Shown here: positions 1-7,496 of the stretch, piece by piece | How positions within the stretch are numbered: the stretch's first letter is position 1 | How the letters are laid out: every line of letters begins with the position of its first letter | Made by a program: the position numbers and the translations under genes | Assembly: GCA_963511305.1 (NCBI GenBank) | Contig: CAUPIJ010000017.1 | Span: 1-38,995 of the forward strand | DNA: 38,995 bases | Direction: 5' to 3' | From: Propionimicrobium sp963511305 | GTDB lineage: Bacteria > Actinomycetota > Actinomycetes > Propionibacteriales > Propionibacteriaceae | The notes under the pieces: model-generated | Seen by the model: the letters and a program-made list of their open reading frames with translations, nothing else | What the model was told of the DNA's origin: nothing | Databases searched by the model: none

Positions 1-367
1 ATCCTCCTAATAGATCAATCAGCTCTTTCAGATCAGAAACAGACAAGCCAGCAGCTCGAGCGGAGGCGAGGGCGGATTTCAAATAGTCTTCGACTTTTTT
101 ACGCTGCTCTTCCTTGAGCAATTCAGTGTTTTTAGAAGCGACAAAGCTACCCCGCCCCTGTACGGAATCAATGAAACCCTCTAGCTCTAGCTCGTCATAG
201 GCGCGCTTGGTAGTAATCACCGACACGCGAAGCTGTGATGCCAAACGCCGGATCGACGGCAGCTTGTCGCCGGGAGCTACCTGATCGTTTATTATCGCAG
301 CCTTAAGCTGATTCTTAATCTGAACGTAAATCGGATCAGAACTTGCATTACTAACGACGATATCCAC
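1..367 (-). CDS. GntR-family transcriptional regulator, YtrA type (C-terminus cut by the window edge)
   Basis: About 122 residues are visible, read from a GTG at 367-365 preceded by a strong AGGAGG (373-378). The N-terminal 70 residues form a GntR winged helix: an opening PIYVQIKNQLKAAI segment, then DKLPSIRRLASQLRVSVITTK and a wing ending GRGSFVA. The short helical tail (about residues 75-122, Lys/Glu-rich then Leu-rich) is what YtrA-type regulators have in place of a large effector domain. Such proteins usually sit beside and control an ABC transporter. The probable partner would lie to the left, outside the window. A palindrome directly upstream (379-403) suggests autoregulation. The fold is clear; the regulated function is inferred. 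Confidence 0.9.
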   Translation of the reverse strand, partial: MDIVVSNASSDPIYVQIKNQLKAAIINDQVAPGDKLPSIRRLASQLRVSVITTKRAYDELELEGFIDSVQGRGSFVASKNTELLKEEQRKKVEDYLKSALASARAAGLSVSDLKELIDLLGG

Positions 368-378
368 GAACACCTCCT

Positions 379-403
379 AGTGTTTATAGTGTACATGAAC
401 ACT
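379..403 (-). promoter_or_regulatory. candidate autoregulatory operator of the GntR regulator
   Basis: A 25-bp interrupted inverted repeat with arms AGTGTT and AACACT (the next AT also matches symmetrically) lies 12 bases before the GTG start and abuts the ribosome-binding site. AGTGT-N-ACACT spacing is typical of YtrA-type GntR operators. A TATAAA-like hexamer lies inside it on the minus strand, so binding would block the promoter. The symmetry is seen; the function is inferred. Confidence 0.55.
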
Positions 404-636
404 TGATTCATTGCTGGCAGGGAGCAAAAACTGTAAGAACTTTGAGAAAGATTGGTGTTGTCGAAGGTCACTACGCACCCATGGGTACAGTGGCCACCAA
501 GTCTTGAGCGCGGTAGGAGCCTCCCGCATAGAGACTGCTGAATTCTGCGAGGGACGCAAGTGGGTATCGCAACTACAACGAGCAAGAAGTTCTACTACTC
601 ACTCGAATTTATCAACGATATTATTCTTGCTGGGAT
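404..636. other. gene-free spacer
   Basis: Short open frames exist on both strands, but none has a ribosome-binding site or a recognisable protein. I see no clear terminator for the hydrolase operon. The spacer must hold the upstream part of the GntR promoter. Confidence 0.4.
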
Positions 637-696
637 TTAGCGGGCTAAATGTTTAGTGAGATAACAGGCGAATAACTGAGGATGGGCGGCGTGCCA
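637..696 (-). pseudogene. possible cut-off C-terminus of the alpha/beta hydrolase
   Basis: Nineteen codons in frame with the hydrolase lie between its TAG and a TAA. The reading WHAAHPQLFACYLTKHLAR has the look of the closing helix after the catalytic GxGH loop (compare the usual GAGHxxHxExPExF pattern). No frameshift is needed; a single base change would restore the full enzyme. An amber sequencing error cannot be excluded. Confidence 0.45.
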
Positions 697-1260
697 CTAG
701 TGCCCTGCACCTTGGACGAGTTCTAGGTGAGCCGTGGGGATAAGACTTGAGATTCTGCGGGCGGCAGACAGATTTGCTTTATCTTTACTACCGCAAACCA
801 CAGTTACGGGCATGGATAAAGTCGGTAGCTGCGAAGTGAGGTCTAAACCTTTCAAACTATCGAGCATGCTCAGTAGCTCAGGTTTGCTTAGCTGCGGCGG
901 ACAGACCCATTTTGTTGGTAAAACTCGCATTAGCGTCTGTTGCAGATTCATCAACATTTTTGGGAGTTTAGCTTGCGGAGTTGAAACAAACAGTGAAGAC
1001 ACCTTATCTGGATGGGTGATCGCGATATTTAAAGCAATCACTGCGCCCAACGATAGCCCGACCAAGTGAACTGGTTCGGTCAGCGAGTCAGCAATCTGGG
1101 TACATACGTCTTCAAGCGACCAGCAAGCCAGCGGCGGTTTCGTTCTCAAAACGTCTAAAGATATGCACTCGGTCTTTGGCAGCTGCTTTATTACCGGGTT
1201 CCAAACATCACGGGTTTCACCCAACCCGTGCAGAAACACGACCTTTTGGGCATCATTCAT
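697..1260 (-). CDS. alpha/beta hydrolase, ended by an amber codon directly after the catalytic His
   Basis: The 187-residue protein has the alpha/beta-hydrolase layout: FLHGLGETRDVW near residues 9-20 (oxyanion-hole HG), nucleophile elbow GLSLG with Ser70, an acid strand VVCGSKDK around 155-160, and the catalytic His in QGAGH. The frame stops at TAG (697-699) straight after that His. The same frame continues for 19 codons beginning WHAAHPQLF before TAA at 637-639, which resembles the C-terminal helix these enzymes normally have. The gene may therefore be nonsense-truncated, or a naturally short form. The start overlaps the stop of the upstream membrane-protein gene (ATGA), implying translational coupling. 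The substrate is unknown; the family includes esterases and lactonases acting on small molecules. Confidence 0.8.
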   Translation of the reverse strand: MNDAQKVVFLHGLGETRDVWNPVIKQLPKTECISLDVLRTKPPLACWSLEDVCTQIADSLTEPVHLVGLSLGAVIALNIAITHPDKVSSLFVSTPQAKLPKMLMNLQQTLMRVLPTKWVCPPQLSKPELLSMLDSLKGLDLTSQLPTLSMPVTVVCGSKDKANLSAARRISSLIPTAHLELVQGAGH

Positions 1261-1442
1261 TTACGCAGCGCGAAAAAACCTACGACCAGGCTAGCTACCA
1301 GAAAACCAGCAACATTTCCGATAGCGGTGACCGGCGAAATCACGCGCGTGAACCCGAAAACAGCAAAACAGATAGCTGCAATTAATAGCCCAACGGCCAC
1401 CAACATCAACCAGTTACTTACTCGCGCATTGTTATTTCCCAT
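1257..1442 (-). CDS. small two-helix membrane protein
   Basis: I chose the ATG at 1442 because it follows GGAAAGGG at good spacing. An earlier in-frame ATG (1475) would add 11 residues but has no ribosome-binding site. The 61-residue product begins MGNNNARVSNW and has two hydrophobic stretches (about residues 10-30 and 38-57), with a charged end FFALRK. No family is recognised. It overlaps the hydrolase start by four bases, so the two are probably one transcript and the hydrolase is translated by coupling. It may be a membrane partner or simply a passenger. Confidence 0.6.
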   Translation of the reverse strand: MGNNNARVSNWLMLVAVGLLIAAICFAVFGFTRVISPVTAIGNVAGFLVASLVVGFFALRK

Positions 1443-1790
1443 ATACGCCCTTTCCCTTTTTACGTGTTCGTTCATTCATTATCCCATGACTGTCGTCACC
1501 AAAAAGAGAGGGAAATGCCTGTGGCTGATTCGTCTTTCGGTTTGAAGATTGGCTTTGAGGGTGAGCTAAAAAAGAACTCATACCGACACCACTAGAACAG
1601 CGTTATTTGCGAGTCAGGTAGACGCATTTTTCATCCCCGTTAGCGAGTTAATCCCCAAAACCCTGCCCGAACAAGGAAAACACGATACTAGGTAACGCAA
1701 AACCCAAACCCGCTAACGCAAGCGATTTTTCACACCCCCTAAGCGATACTCGCTAACGCAAAAGGGTACTTATCAAATCCGACGTCTAAG
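1443..1790. other. gene-free spacer with repeated TAACGCAA motifs
   Basis: No convincing gene. It contains three related copies of a G-TAACGCAA sequence: GGTAACGCAA at 1691-1700, CGCTAACGCAA at 1711-1721 and CGCTAACGCAA at 1751-1761. The first and third are both preceded by GATACT. A reverse-oriented GTTAGCGAG lies near 1640. The motif recurs in other spacers of this window. Function unknown. Confidence 0.4.
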
Positions 1791-1864
1791 TGGAGCGGGC
1801 GGAGGGAATCGAACCGCCTTCTTCGACATGGAATGTCGACGTTCTACCAATGAACTACACCCGC
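1791..1864 (-). tRNA. tRNA-Gly (anticodon TCC), CCA encoded
   Basis: Read on the minus strand, the acceptor GCGGGTG pairs with CGCCCGC. The anticodon stem TCGAC/GTCGA encloses ATTCCAT with anticodon TCC, and the T-loop GGTTCGATTCC is standard. The discriminator T is followed by an encoded CCA (1793-1791). Total 74 bases. Confidence 0.96.
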
Positions 1865-1974
1865 GAGCGTGCTGTTCACCGTAGCACTTGTTTCGAACCT
1901 AGGCAAAGGTGATCGGTCTCGGAAAGGAATTGTGTCCGCCCGCCTAAGAGTTTTTCGGCAGATAACGCGTAAAG

Positions 1975-2002
1975 TTGATAATCGGAGTGCGGTTGCTAGG
2001 TT
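1975..2002 (+). promoter_or_regulatory. candidate murE-femABX promoter
   Basis: TTGATA (1975-1980), a 16-base spacer, then TAGGTT (1997-2002), about 44 bases before the murE start. This is the best sigma-70-like match between the tRNA and murE. Confidence 0.4.
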
Positions 2003-2045
2003 TTAGTGAGTTCAGTTGAGCCTGAATCGGTGTTAAGGAGTGGCT

Positions 2046-3599
2046 ATGAGACAAAGCGGAAATCCTTTTATGCCAGACCTGGCACTGATCGAAACGGTGG
2101 CTGTCGCGGAGATCTCCCGCGCGACAAATTCAACGATTACAGGCGATGAAGATGTCACAGTCAGGGGAGCCGTAGCCGATAATCGCCGCGTCAGAGGCGG
2201 GGAGCTGTTCATCGCGCTTCCCGGCGAGCACGTGCACGGGGCAAGCTTCGCCGAGAGCGCTATCTCGGCCGGCGCCGCTGCCGTGCTGACCGACGCCCAA
2301 GGCGCATCTATCCTCGGCGACATTTCGGTACCGCTGTTGGTTTGCGAAAACGTAACGGAATCATCTGGGGTAGCGTCCGCTCTTGCCTGGGGCAACCCGG
2401 GCGAAAAACTTCGACTGTGGGGCGTCACAGGAACCAATGGAAAGACGACCGTCGCGTATTTGATCAAGGCGATTCTGGAGGGTCTGGGTTTCGCCACCGG
2501 TCTAATCGGGACGATCGAAGTGGCGGTTGGCTCTTGCTGCTCCGCCGCGCGAAACACCACCCCGCTGCCCGATGAGCTGCAAGCTGTGCTGGCAAGTGCG
2601 GTTCAGCAAGGGGTAACTGACGTCGTGATGGAGGTTTCCTCGCACGGCTTGGCTCTTGGGCGGGTCAGCCCGATGCGCTTCGATATGGCGGGGTTCACTA
2701 ATCTTTCTCAGGATCATCTCGACTTCCACCACACCATGGAAGAGTATTTTCAGGCCAAGAAGAGGCTCTTTGGGCACGAGCTTTCGGCCCATCAAGTCGT
2801 GCTTAAGGACGATTCCTGGGGTGTGCGTCTGGCTGAAGAGCTTTCTGGCTCCCAGACCCTGACTACCCTGTCGTTGAGCGGCGAGGATGCCGATATATCT
2901 GCGACCTTTAGTCAGGATATAGCTGGTGTGCATCTTGAGTTTTCGGGCAAAATTACCGGCGGGCTTGACGTCAACCTGATCGGTGACTACAACGCGGCCA
3001 ACGTCGCACTGGCCTTGACGATGGTCAGCAGTCAGTTGGCGGCAGAAGGTGACGAAGTCAGGGCGAAGCAGATCTGTGCCGAGCTCGGCGGCTCGCTGCA
3101 GGTCAGGGTTCCCGGACGCATGGAGCAGCTGAGTGACAGCCCCCGAGTGATAGTGGATTTCGCGCACAACCCCGAGGCCACCAGAAAACTGCTGGAGACG
3201 CTTCGCCCCACCACCCGCGGAGATCTGATCATCGTCGTCGGTTCGGCAGGCCAGAGGGATAGGGAAAAACGGCCGATCCTGGGGGCGTTGGTCTGCGAAT
3301 TGGCAGACAAGGTTTACATCACTGACGACGATCCTCATGAAGAAGATCCCGCTCAGATTCGAGCTGATATGCTCGCGGGAATGTCTGCGGCTAAGGACGA
3401 TCAGGTGGTCGAAATCGCCGACCGCGCGGAGGCCATTTTCACGGCAATAAAGTGCTCGAAACCCGAAGACACCATTGTCTTGGCCGGTCGCGGGCACGAA
3501 ACCGTTCAGCCCACGGCAACGGGAAACGTTGAATTAGACGATAGAGTTCTGGCGCATGAGGCGCTTTTGAATCGTAAAACACGGTCAACTGACAGCTGA
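2046..3599 (+). CDS. murE: UDP-N-acetylmuramoyl-tripeptide synthetase MurE (probably L-Lys/L-Orn type)
   Basis: Cytoplasmic Mur ligase that adds the third stem-peptide amino acid to UDP-MurNAc-L-Ala-D-Glu using ATP. It has 517 residues, normal for MurE. The N-terminal UDP-binding domain (about 1-110) is followed by the ATP P-loop GVTGTNGKTT (about 126-135), the EVSSHGL segment, NLSQDHLDFH with the Mg-binding His, and a C-terminal domain with VDFAHNPEA and GSAGQRDREKRP. The third-residue specificity motif reads DDPHEEDP (about 427-434) where meso-DAP enzymes have DNPR, which argues against DAP. The ATG at 2046 is five bases after AAGGAG; the GTG at 2040 overlaps that site and is unlikely to be the start. 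It is followed after 13 bases by a FemABX gene, so one transcript likely makes the bridge acceptor and the bridge. Confidence 0.96.
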   Translation: MRQSGNPFMPDLALIETVAVAEISRATNSTITGDEDVTVRGAVADNRRVRGGELFIALPGEHVHGASFAESAISAGAAAVLTDAQGASILGDISVPLLVCENVTESSGVASALAWGNPGEKLRLWGVTGTNGKTTVAYLIKAILEGLGFATGLIGTIEVAVGSCCSAARNTTPLPDELQAVLASAVQQGVTDVVMEVSSHGLALGRVSPMRFDMAGFTNLSQDHLDFHHTMEEYFQAKKRLFGHELSAHQVVLKDDSWGVRLAEELSGSQTLTTLSLSGEDADISATFSQDIAGVHLEFSGKITGGLDVNLIGDYNAANVALALTMVSSQLAAEGDEVRAKQICAELGGSLQVRVPGRMEQLSDSPRVIVDFAHNPEATRKLLETLRPTTRGDLIIVVGSAGQRDREKRPILGALVCELADKVYITDDDPHEEDPAQIRADMLAGMSAAKDDQVVEIADRAEAIFTAIKCSKPEDTIVLAGRGHETVQPTATGNVELDDRVLAHEALLNRKTRSTDS

Positions 3600-3612
3600 C
3601 AGGAAGACAAAA

Positions 3613-4617
3613 ATGGATTTCAAACAGATTTCTTCAGCCGTTGAGCTAGATGAGCTAGTAAAGAAATGCGGGATCACCCTACCTATCGAGCAATCGCCGG
3701 TGTGGCGCAAGTTCGAGGAGGCCAAGGGACATAAGCACTACGGCTGGCTGCTGTACCAACCCGAGGGTCAGCCTCGCGCGGTCTTCGCGGTGGTCGAGTA
3801 CGCGATTCGTTCTTTTAAATATTTTTTCTCGCATCACGGGCCGGTGTGGATCGGCGGTAAGCCGAGCGAGGCGGAGGAACGGGAGTTCCTGGAGAAGTTG
3901 AAGCAGCTGAAACCGCTCTATCCGAAGATGGTCTTCGCCAGGGTTCACGTCTGGCATCGCAACGAGATGCTCTACCCAGCGATGGACATCGTCGCCTACG
4001 ACAAGACGGTAATCGCCGACCTGGCCGAGGAAGAGGACGAGATCCTGGCCAAGATGAGCCAGTCCGGTCGTCGAAACATTCGCAAGGGGCTAAGGAACGA
4101 GGGCCTAGAGGTCGTCGAGCGCACTGACGATCCGCAAGCCATGCACGAATGCTACAAGATCTATGAGGAGACCGCCGAGCGCGACGACTTCGGCATCCAC
4201 CCAGAGCGCGTCTACCAAGAGATGCTGGACAGCCTTGGGCCGGAGCATTGCCGGCTGTTCGTTGCCGAGAACGACGGTAAACCAGTCGCCTGGGCGATCG
4301 TCACGGTTTACGACAACCAGGGCGTTTACTATTACGGAGGATCGAGCCGCGCTGCCCACAGGCTCTACGCCCCTAGCCTTCTGCACTGGCGAATCATGCA
4401 GACACTTCGCAGCGAGGGCGTCGAGAGCTATGACTTCATGGGAATCGCTTCGGATCTTTCCCCTCAGCTTGCCGGCGTCACCGAATTCAAAAAGAAGTTC
4501 GTGCGCGAGGAGACTCAGGTTGCCGCCGAGTGGGATCTGCCATTCAACAAGCCAATTTACCTATTCCTGCTAGCCGCAAAGAAAATCAGGGCAACGCTCA
4601 GGAATATCCGTAAATAG
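3613..4617 (+). CDS. FemABX-family peptidoglycan interpeptide-bridge aminoacyltransferase
   Basis: 334 residues, typical of FemABX. The family uses aminoacyl-tRNA to add bridge amino acids to the third-position side chain of lipid-linked muropeptides at the membrane inner face. Diagnostic stretches are the opening PIEQSPVWRKF segment, FFSHHGPVW (about 75), the central MSQSGRRNIRKG (about 151-162), YYYGGSS (about 240) and YDFMGI (about 277), spread over two GNAT-like domains. A basic, hydrophobic C-terminus (LFLLAAKKIRATLRNIRK) may touch the membrane. The start has AGGAAG upstream and lies 13 bases after murE. The transferred amino acid cannot be read from sequence. The operon with a non-DAP MurE supports a bridge built on Lys or Orn. 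Confidence 0.9.
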   Translation: MDFKQISSAVELDELVKKCGITLPIEQSPVWRKFEEAKGHKHYGWLLYQPEGQPRAVFAVVEYAIRSFKYFFSHHGPVWIGGKPSEAEEREFLEKLKQLKPLYPKMVFARVHVWHRNEMLYPAMDIVAYDKTVIADLAEEEDEILAKMSQSGRRNIRKGLRNEGLEVVERTDDPQAMHECYKIYEETAERDDFGIHPERVYQEMLDSLGPEHCRLFVAENDGKPVAWAIVTVYDNQGVYYYGGSSRAAHRLYAPSLLHWRIMQTLRSEGVESYDFMGIASDLSPQLAGVTEFKKKFVREETQVAAEWDLPFNKPIYLFLLAAKKIRATLRNIRK

Positions 4618-4628
4618 TTCGGTGACAT

Positions 4629-4660
4629 AAAAATGCGACCCCCGAGAGGGTCGCATTTTT
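4629..4660. terminator. bidirectional intrinsic terminator
   Basis: A perfect 13-bp stem (4629-4641 with 4648-4660, GC-rich part GCGACCC/GGGTCGC) closes a six-base CCGAGA loop and is flanked by A5 and T5. It lies between the convergent FemABX and CoA-transferase genes and can serve both. Confidence 0.92.
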
Positions 4661-4674
4661 ATGTTGGCTATCGC

Positions 4675-6192
4675 TTACTTAGGCAGCATCGAACCCGTGT
4701 CGCGCAGCCTCTGGTGGAAGCTGAAGGCGTTGTCCATATCCATCGGGGTGTGGATTGCCTTGTTGCTCTTGAGCGCGCGCTCGTAGTATTCGTGCAACGC
4801 CGGACGGTAATCCGGGTGGGCACAGTTGTCGATGATGACCTGCGGGCGACGACGCGGCGCCAGGCCACGAAGGTCGGCAACACCGTACTCGGTGATGATG
4901 ACCATGACGTCGTGCTCGGTGTGGTCCACGTGGCTGACCATCGGGACGATCGTCGAAATCGCGCCGTCCTTCGCCGTGGACGGCGAAACGAAGATCGACA
5001 GCGAGGCGCTGCGGGTGAAGTCGCCGGAACCGCCGATGCCGTTCATCATGCGGGTGCCGCTAATATGCGTCGAGTTGACGTTGCCGAAGATGTCGGCCTC
5101 GATCATGCCATTGCACGAGATGACGCCCAGCCTACGGATAACCTCCGGGTGGTTCGAGACGTCCTGCGGGCGCAGGATGATCTTGCCCCGGTAGTCAGCC
5201 GCGTGTTCGTTCATGTGCTGAGCCGCGTCCGGGGACAGCGAGAACGAGGTGGCCGACGCGACCGAGATCTTGCCGGCGTCGATCAGGTTGATCATGCCGT
5301 CCTGAATCACCTCGGTGTAGGAGGTCATGTTCTCGTACTTGCTGTCCAGCAGACCGTCAAGAACCGCGTTCGCGATGTTACCGACGCCCGACTGCAGCGG
5401 GAACAGGTTGGCGGGCATGCGGCCGTGGCGAACCTCGTGGTCGAACAGATCGAGCAGGTAGCCGGCGATCTTCTTGGAGTCGTCATCCAGCGGTTTGAAC
5501 GGGGTGTTGCGGTCGGGGTCGTTGGTCTTGACGACGGCGACAACCTTGTCGATGTCGACGGTGAACGCCTTGTCACCGATCAGGTCGCCTGGCGAGGTGA
5601 TCGGGATTGGCGGGGTGTTCGGCGGCACCTGGCCGATGCCGTAGTAGATGTCGTGCATGCCATAGAGGTCTTCGGTCTGCCACTCGTTGACCTCAATAAT
5701 GATCTTCTTCGCCTGCGCCAGGTAGGTGCGGCTCATGCCGACCGACGACGACGGAACGATCTTGCCGTCCTCGGTGATCAAGGTAGCCTCGACGACGGCA
5801 ACGTCAATGTCGCCCAAGTAGCCGAGATTGATCATCTTGGACAGGTGCGACAGGTGGATGTCGCAGTAGTCGGTGGTGCCGTTGTTGATGACCTTGCGCA
5901 GCGAAGGATCCGACTGGTAGGGGGTGCGGAACGCCATGTTGTTGGTCTCGGCCAGAACACCGTCGAGCTCGGGCGCGGTAGATGCGCCGGTGAAGACGCG
6001 AACCTTGAACTCCTCGCCACGGTCGGTGGCTGCCTTGATGCGCCTTGCCAACGCGCCAGGAACTTCCTTCGGGTAGCCGGCCCCGGTAAATCCGGAGAAG
6101 CCGATGCTGTCGCCTGGCTGAATGAGGGCTGCTGCGTCGTCAGCGCTCATCACCTTGTCTAAAAATCTTTGGTTGCCAATACGGCCTGACAT
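4675..6192 (-). CDS. succinyl-CoA:acetate CoA-transferase (acetyl-CoA hydrolase/transferase family)
   Basis: 505 residues, full length for the AarC/Cat1-type family. It exchanges CoA between succinyl-CoA and acetate, linking acetate or succinate fermentation to a partial TCA cycle. The N-terminal domain has SIGFSGFTGAGYPKEVP (about 29-45). The catalytic Glu in SYTEVIQDG is Glu294, the same number as in the characterised AarC enzyme. The C-terminal domain has the oxyanion segment GIGGSGDF and ITEYGVADLRGL. The ATG at 6192 follows GGGAGGAAA. It appears monocistronic, with its terminator at 4629-4660. A 4-hydroxybutyrate CoA-transferase is possible but the overall pattern is less like it. Confidence 0.93.
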   Translation of the reverse strand: MSGRIGNQRFLDKVMSADDAAALIQPGDSIGFSGFTGAGYPKEVPGALARRIKAATDRGEEFKVRVFTGASTAPELDGVLAETNNMAFRTPYQSDPSLRKVINNGTTDYCDIHLSHLSKMINLGYLGDIDVAVVEATLITEDGKIVPSSSVGMSRTYLAQAKKIIIEVNEWQTEDLYGMHDIYYGIGQVPPNTPPIPITSPGDLIGDKAFTVDIDKVVAVVKTNDPDRNTPFKPLDDDSKKIAGYLLDLFDHEVRHGRMPANLFPLQSGVGNIANAVLDGLLDSKYENMTSYTEVIQDGMINLIDAGKISVASATSFSLSPDAAQHMNEHAADYRGKIILRPQDVSNHPEVIRRLGVISCNGMIEADIFGNVNSTHISGTRMMNGIGGSGDFTRSASLSIFVSPSTAKDGAISTIVPMVSHVDHTEHDVMVIITEYGVADLRGLAPRRRPQVIIDNCAHPDYRPALHEYYERALKSNKAIHTPMDMDNAFSFHQRLRDTGSMLPK

Positions 6193-6225
6193 GGGTTTCC
6201 TCCCTGATAAATAACCTTCAAATAA

Positions 6226-6250
6226 ACACTAGCGTTACTAGGGCGTTAGC
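6226..6250 (-). promoter_or_regulatory. paired TAACGC motifs upstream of the CoA-transferase
   Basis: Two copies of GCGTTA (6232-6237 and 6243-6248; TAACGC on the coding strand) start 11 bases apart, one helical turn, in the spacer before the CoA-transferase. The spacing suggests a protein site, but no regulator is identified. Confidence 0.25.
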
Positions 6251-6270
6251 TGGCGGAAGTGGTCGTAATC

Positions 6271-7458
6271 TCACTGCGAAAGTTTAGCTGTGGGGCGAAT
6301 GACGAAGCCGGTCAGCGGCTTCGGCGCGAAGTAGGTTGACTTCGGCGGCATCAGTTTGCCCTTGTCAGCGCATTCGGCGATCTCGGTGGCCGAAACCGGG
6401 CGAGTAAGGATAGCCGCCGTGGCGTCCTTAGCTGCCGCTACGGTCTGCTCCAGGCCGTGCACGTAATCGACCTGCGCGAAGCTGTCGACCAACGCATGTT
6501 CAAGCCAAGAACCGTCTAGGTCCCGCACGCCCATGAAAGCCCCCGGCCGCGGAACCAGCCACATCGCATTGCCCTTTGAATCGACCAGCGCGAGGCGGTT
6601 CATGCTCTCCATCTTCTCAAAGACCGAGCCGTCGAGTTCGCCATCGTATTCCTCGAAGGTGAAAGAGCCCGAGAGGTCGCGCTTGAGGTCGCTAAGCGAG
6701 ATGCCATCGTAGACGCGGCTGTGCGACTCGAGATTGAGCTGATCCTCGTTCAGCTCGGTGATGAGGGTCATGGTCAGCTCAGCATCGGTGTCTTTGCCCT
6801 GCTCCTTGCGAACCTCGTCGCGGTAGCTACGGGAGACCGAATAACGGTGGTGGCCGTCGGCAATCAGCACCTGAGCGTTCGAAACCAGGCGACGAATAGC
6901 GCGCACCCGGCGAGGATCTTCCACCCGCTCTACGCTGTGCGTCACTCCATCAAGTTGGACGCTACCCATCGGAATGCCAGGCTTACTCAGCGTTTTGGTC
7001 AGCCCGGTTGCCCTAGTCAGACCCCAAACCGGCGAGGTGTTGGCGCCCGTGGCCCGCATCAACTCGAGTCGGTCTGTTTCGTCTTTAGCGATGGTCTGCT
7101 CGTGGGGCAGCACATCGTTTGATTTCTTATCGACGACCTCGAGGCCTCCGATTACGCCGGAAATCACCCGCAGGTTGCCCGCACTGTCAGTGAACGACAT
7201 GCGGTAAATCGTGTAACTCGGGCGGTCGTCCAACTCCATGACACCCTCGCGTAGCCACTCTTCTAGCCTGAATGCGGCCAGCGAATAGCGATCGTCGCCG
7301 CCGTCTGGCAGATCGACCCAGACGATATTGTTCTCGTCCATATCGCGATAGGCGTTGGCCTGGTCTTCGTTGAGGACGTCGTACGGCTCGGCGACAGTGC
7401 GTTCAAGATTGGCTATCGCCGAATAGCGGATAGCGCGAAACGGTTCGAATCGTGGCAT
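6271..7458 (-). CDS. DUF1015 family protein
   Basis: 395 cytoplasmic residues with the hallmark DUF1015 motifs: an N-terminal RAIRY...PYDVLNEDQA segment, VLPHEQTIAKDETDRLELMRATGANTSPVWGL (about 135-167), the central ADGHHRY (about 199-205), and the C-terminal PPKSTYFAPKP (about 373-383). The family is widespread next to amino-acid metabolism genes, but the reaction here cannot be stated. The ATG has no Shine-Dalgarno sequence. TAACCT (7465-7470) sits six bases upstream, so the mRNA is probably leaderless. The lipoprotein gene starts further upstream on the same strand. Confidence 0.9.
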   Translation of the reverse strand: MPRFEPFRAIRYSAIANLERTVAEPYDVLNEDQANAYRDMDENNIVWVDLPDGGDDRYSLAAFRLEEWLREGVMELDDRPSYTIYRMSFTDSAGNLRVISGVIGGLEVVDKKSNDVLPHEQTIAKDETDRLELMRATGANTSPVWGLTRATGLTKTLSKPGIPMGSVQLDGVTHSVERVEDPRRVRAIRRLVSNAQVLIADGHHRYSVSRSYRDEVRKEQGKDTDAELTMTLITELNEDQLNLESHSRVYDGISLSDLKRDLSGSFTFEEYDGELDGSVFEKMESMNRLALVDSKGNAMWLVPRPGAFMGVRDLDGSWLEHALVDSFAQVDYVHGLEQTVAAAKDATAAILTRPVSATEIAECADKGKLMPPKSTYFAPKPLTGFVIRPTAKLSQ

Positions 7459-7496
7459 ATTCCGAGGTTACCCGAGAGAGCTGATATTCGCCGGGA

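Noticed and set aside
2502..3497. 331-codon minus-strand frame inside murE
   Set aside because: Antisense shadow of an unambiguous Mur ligase.
4633..6162. 509-codon open frame on the plus strand
   Set aside because: It is the complement of the CoA-transferase, which has clear catalytic motifs; the frame reads as Arg/Val/Asp-rich low-complexity protein.
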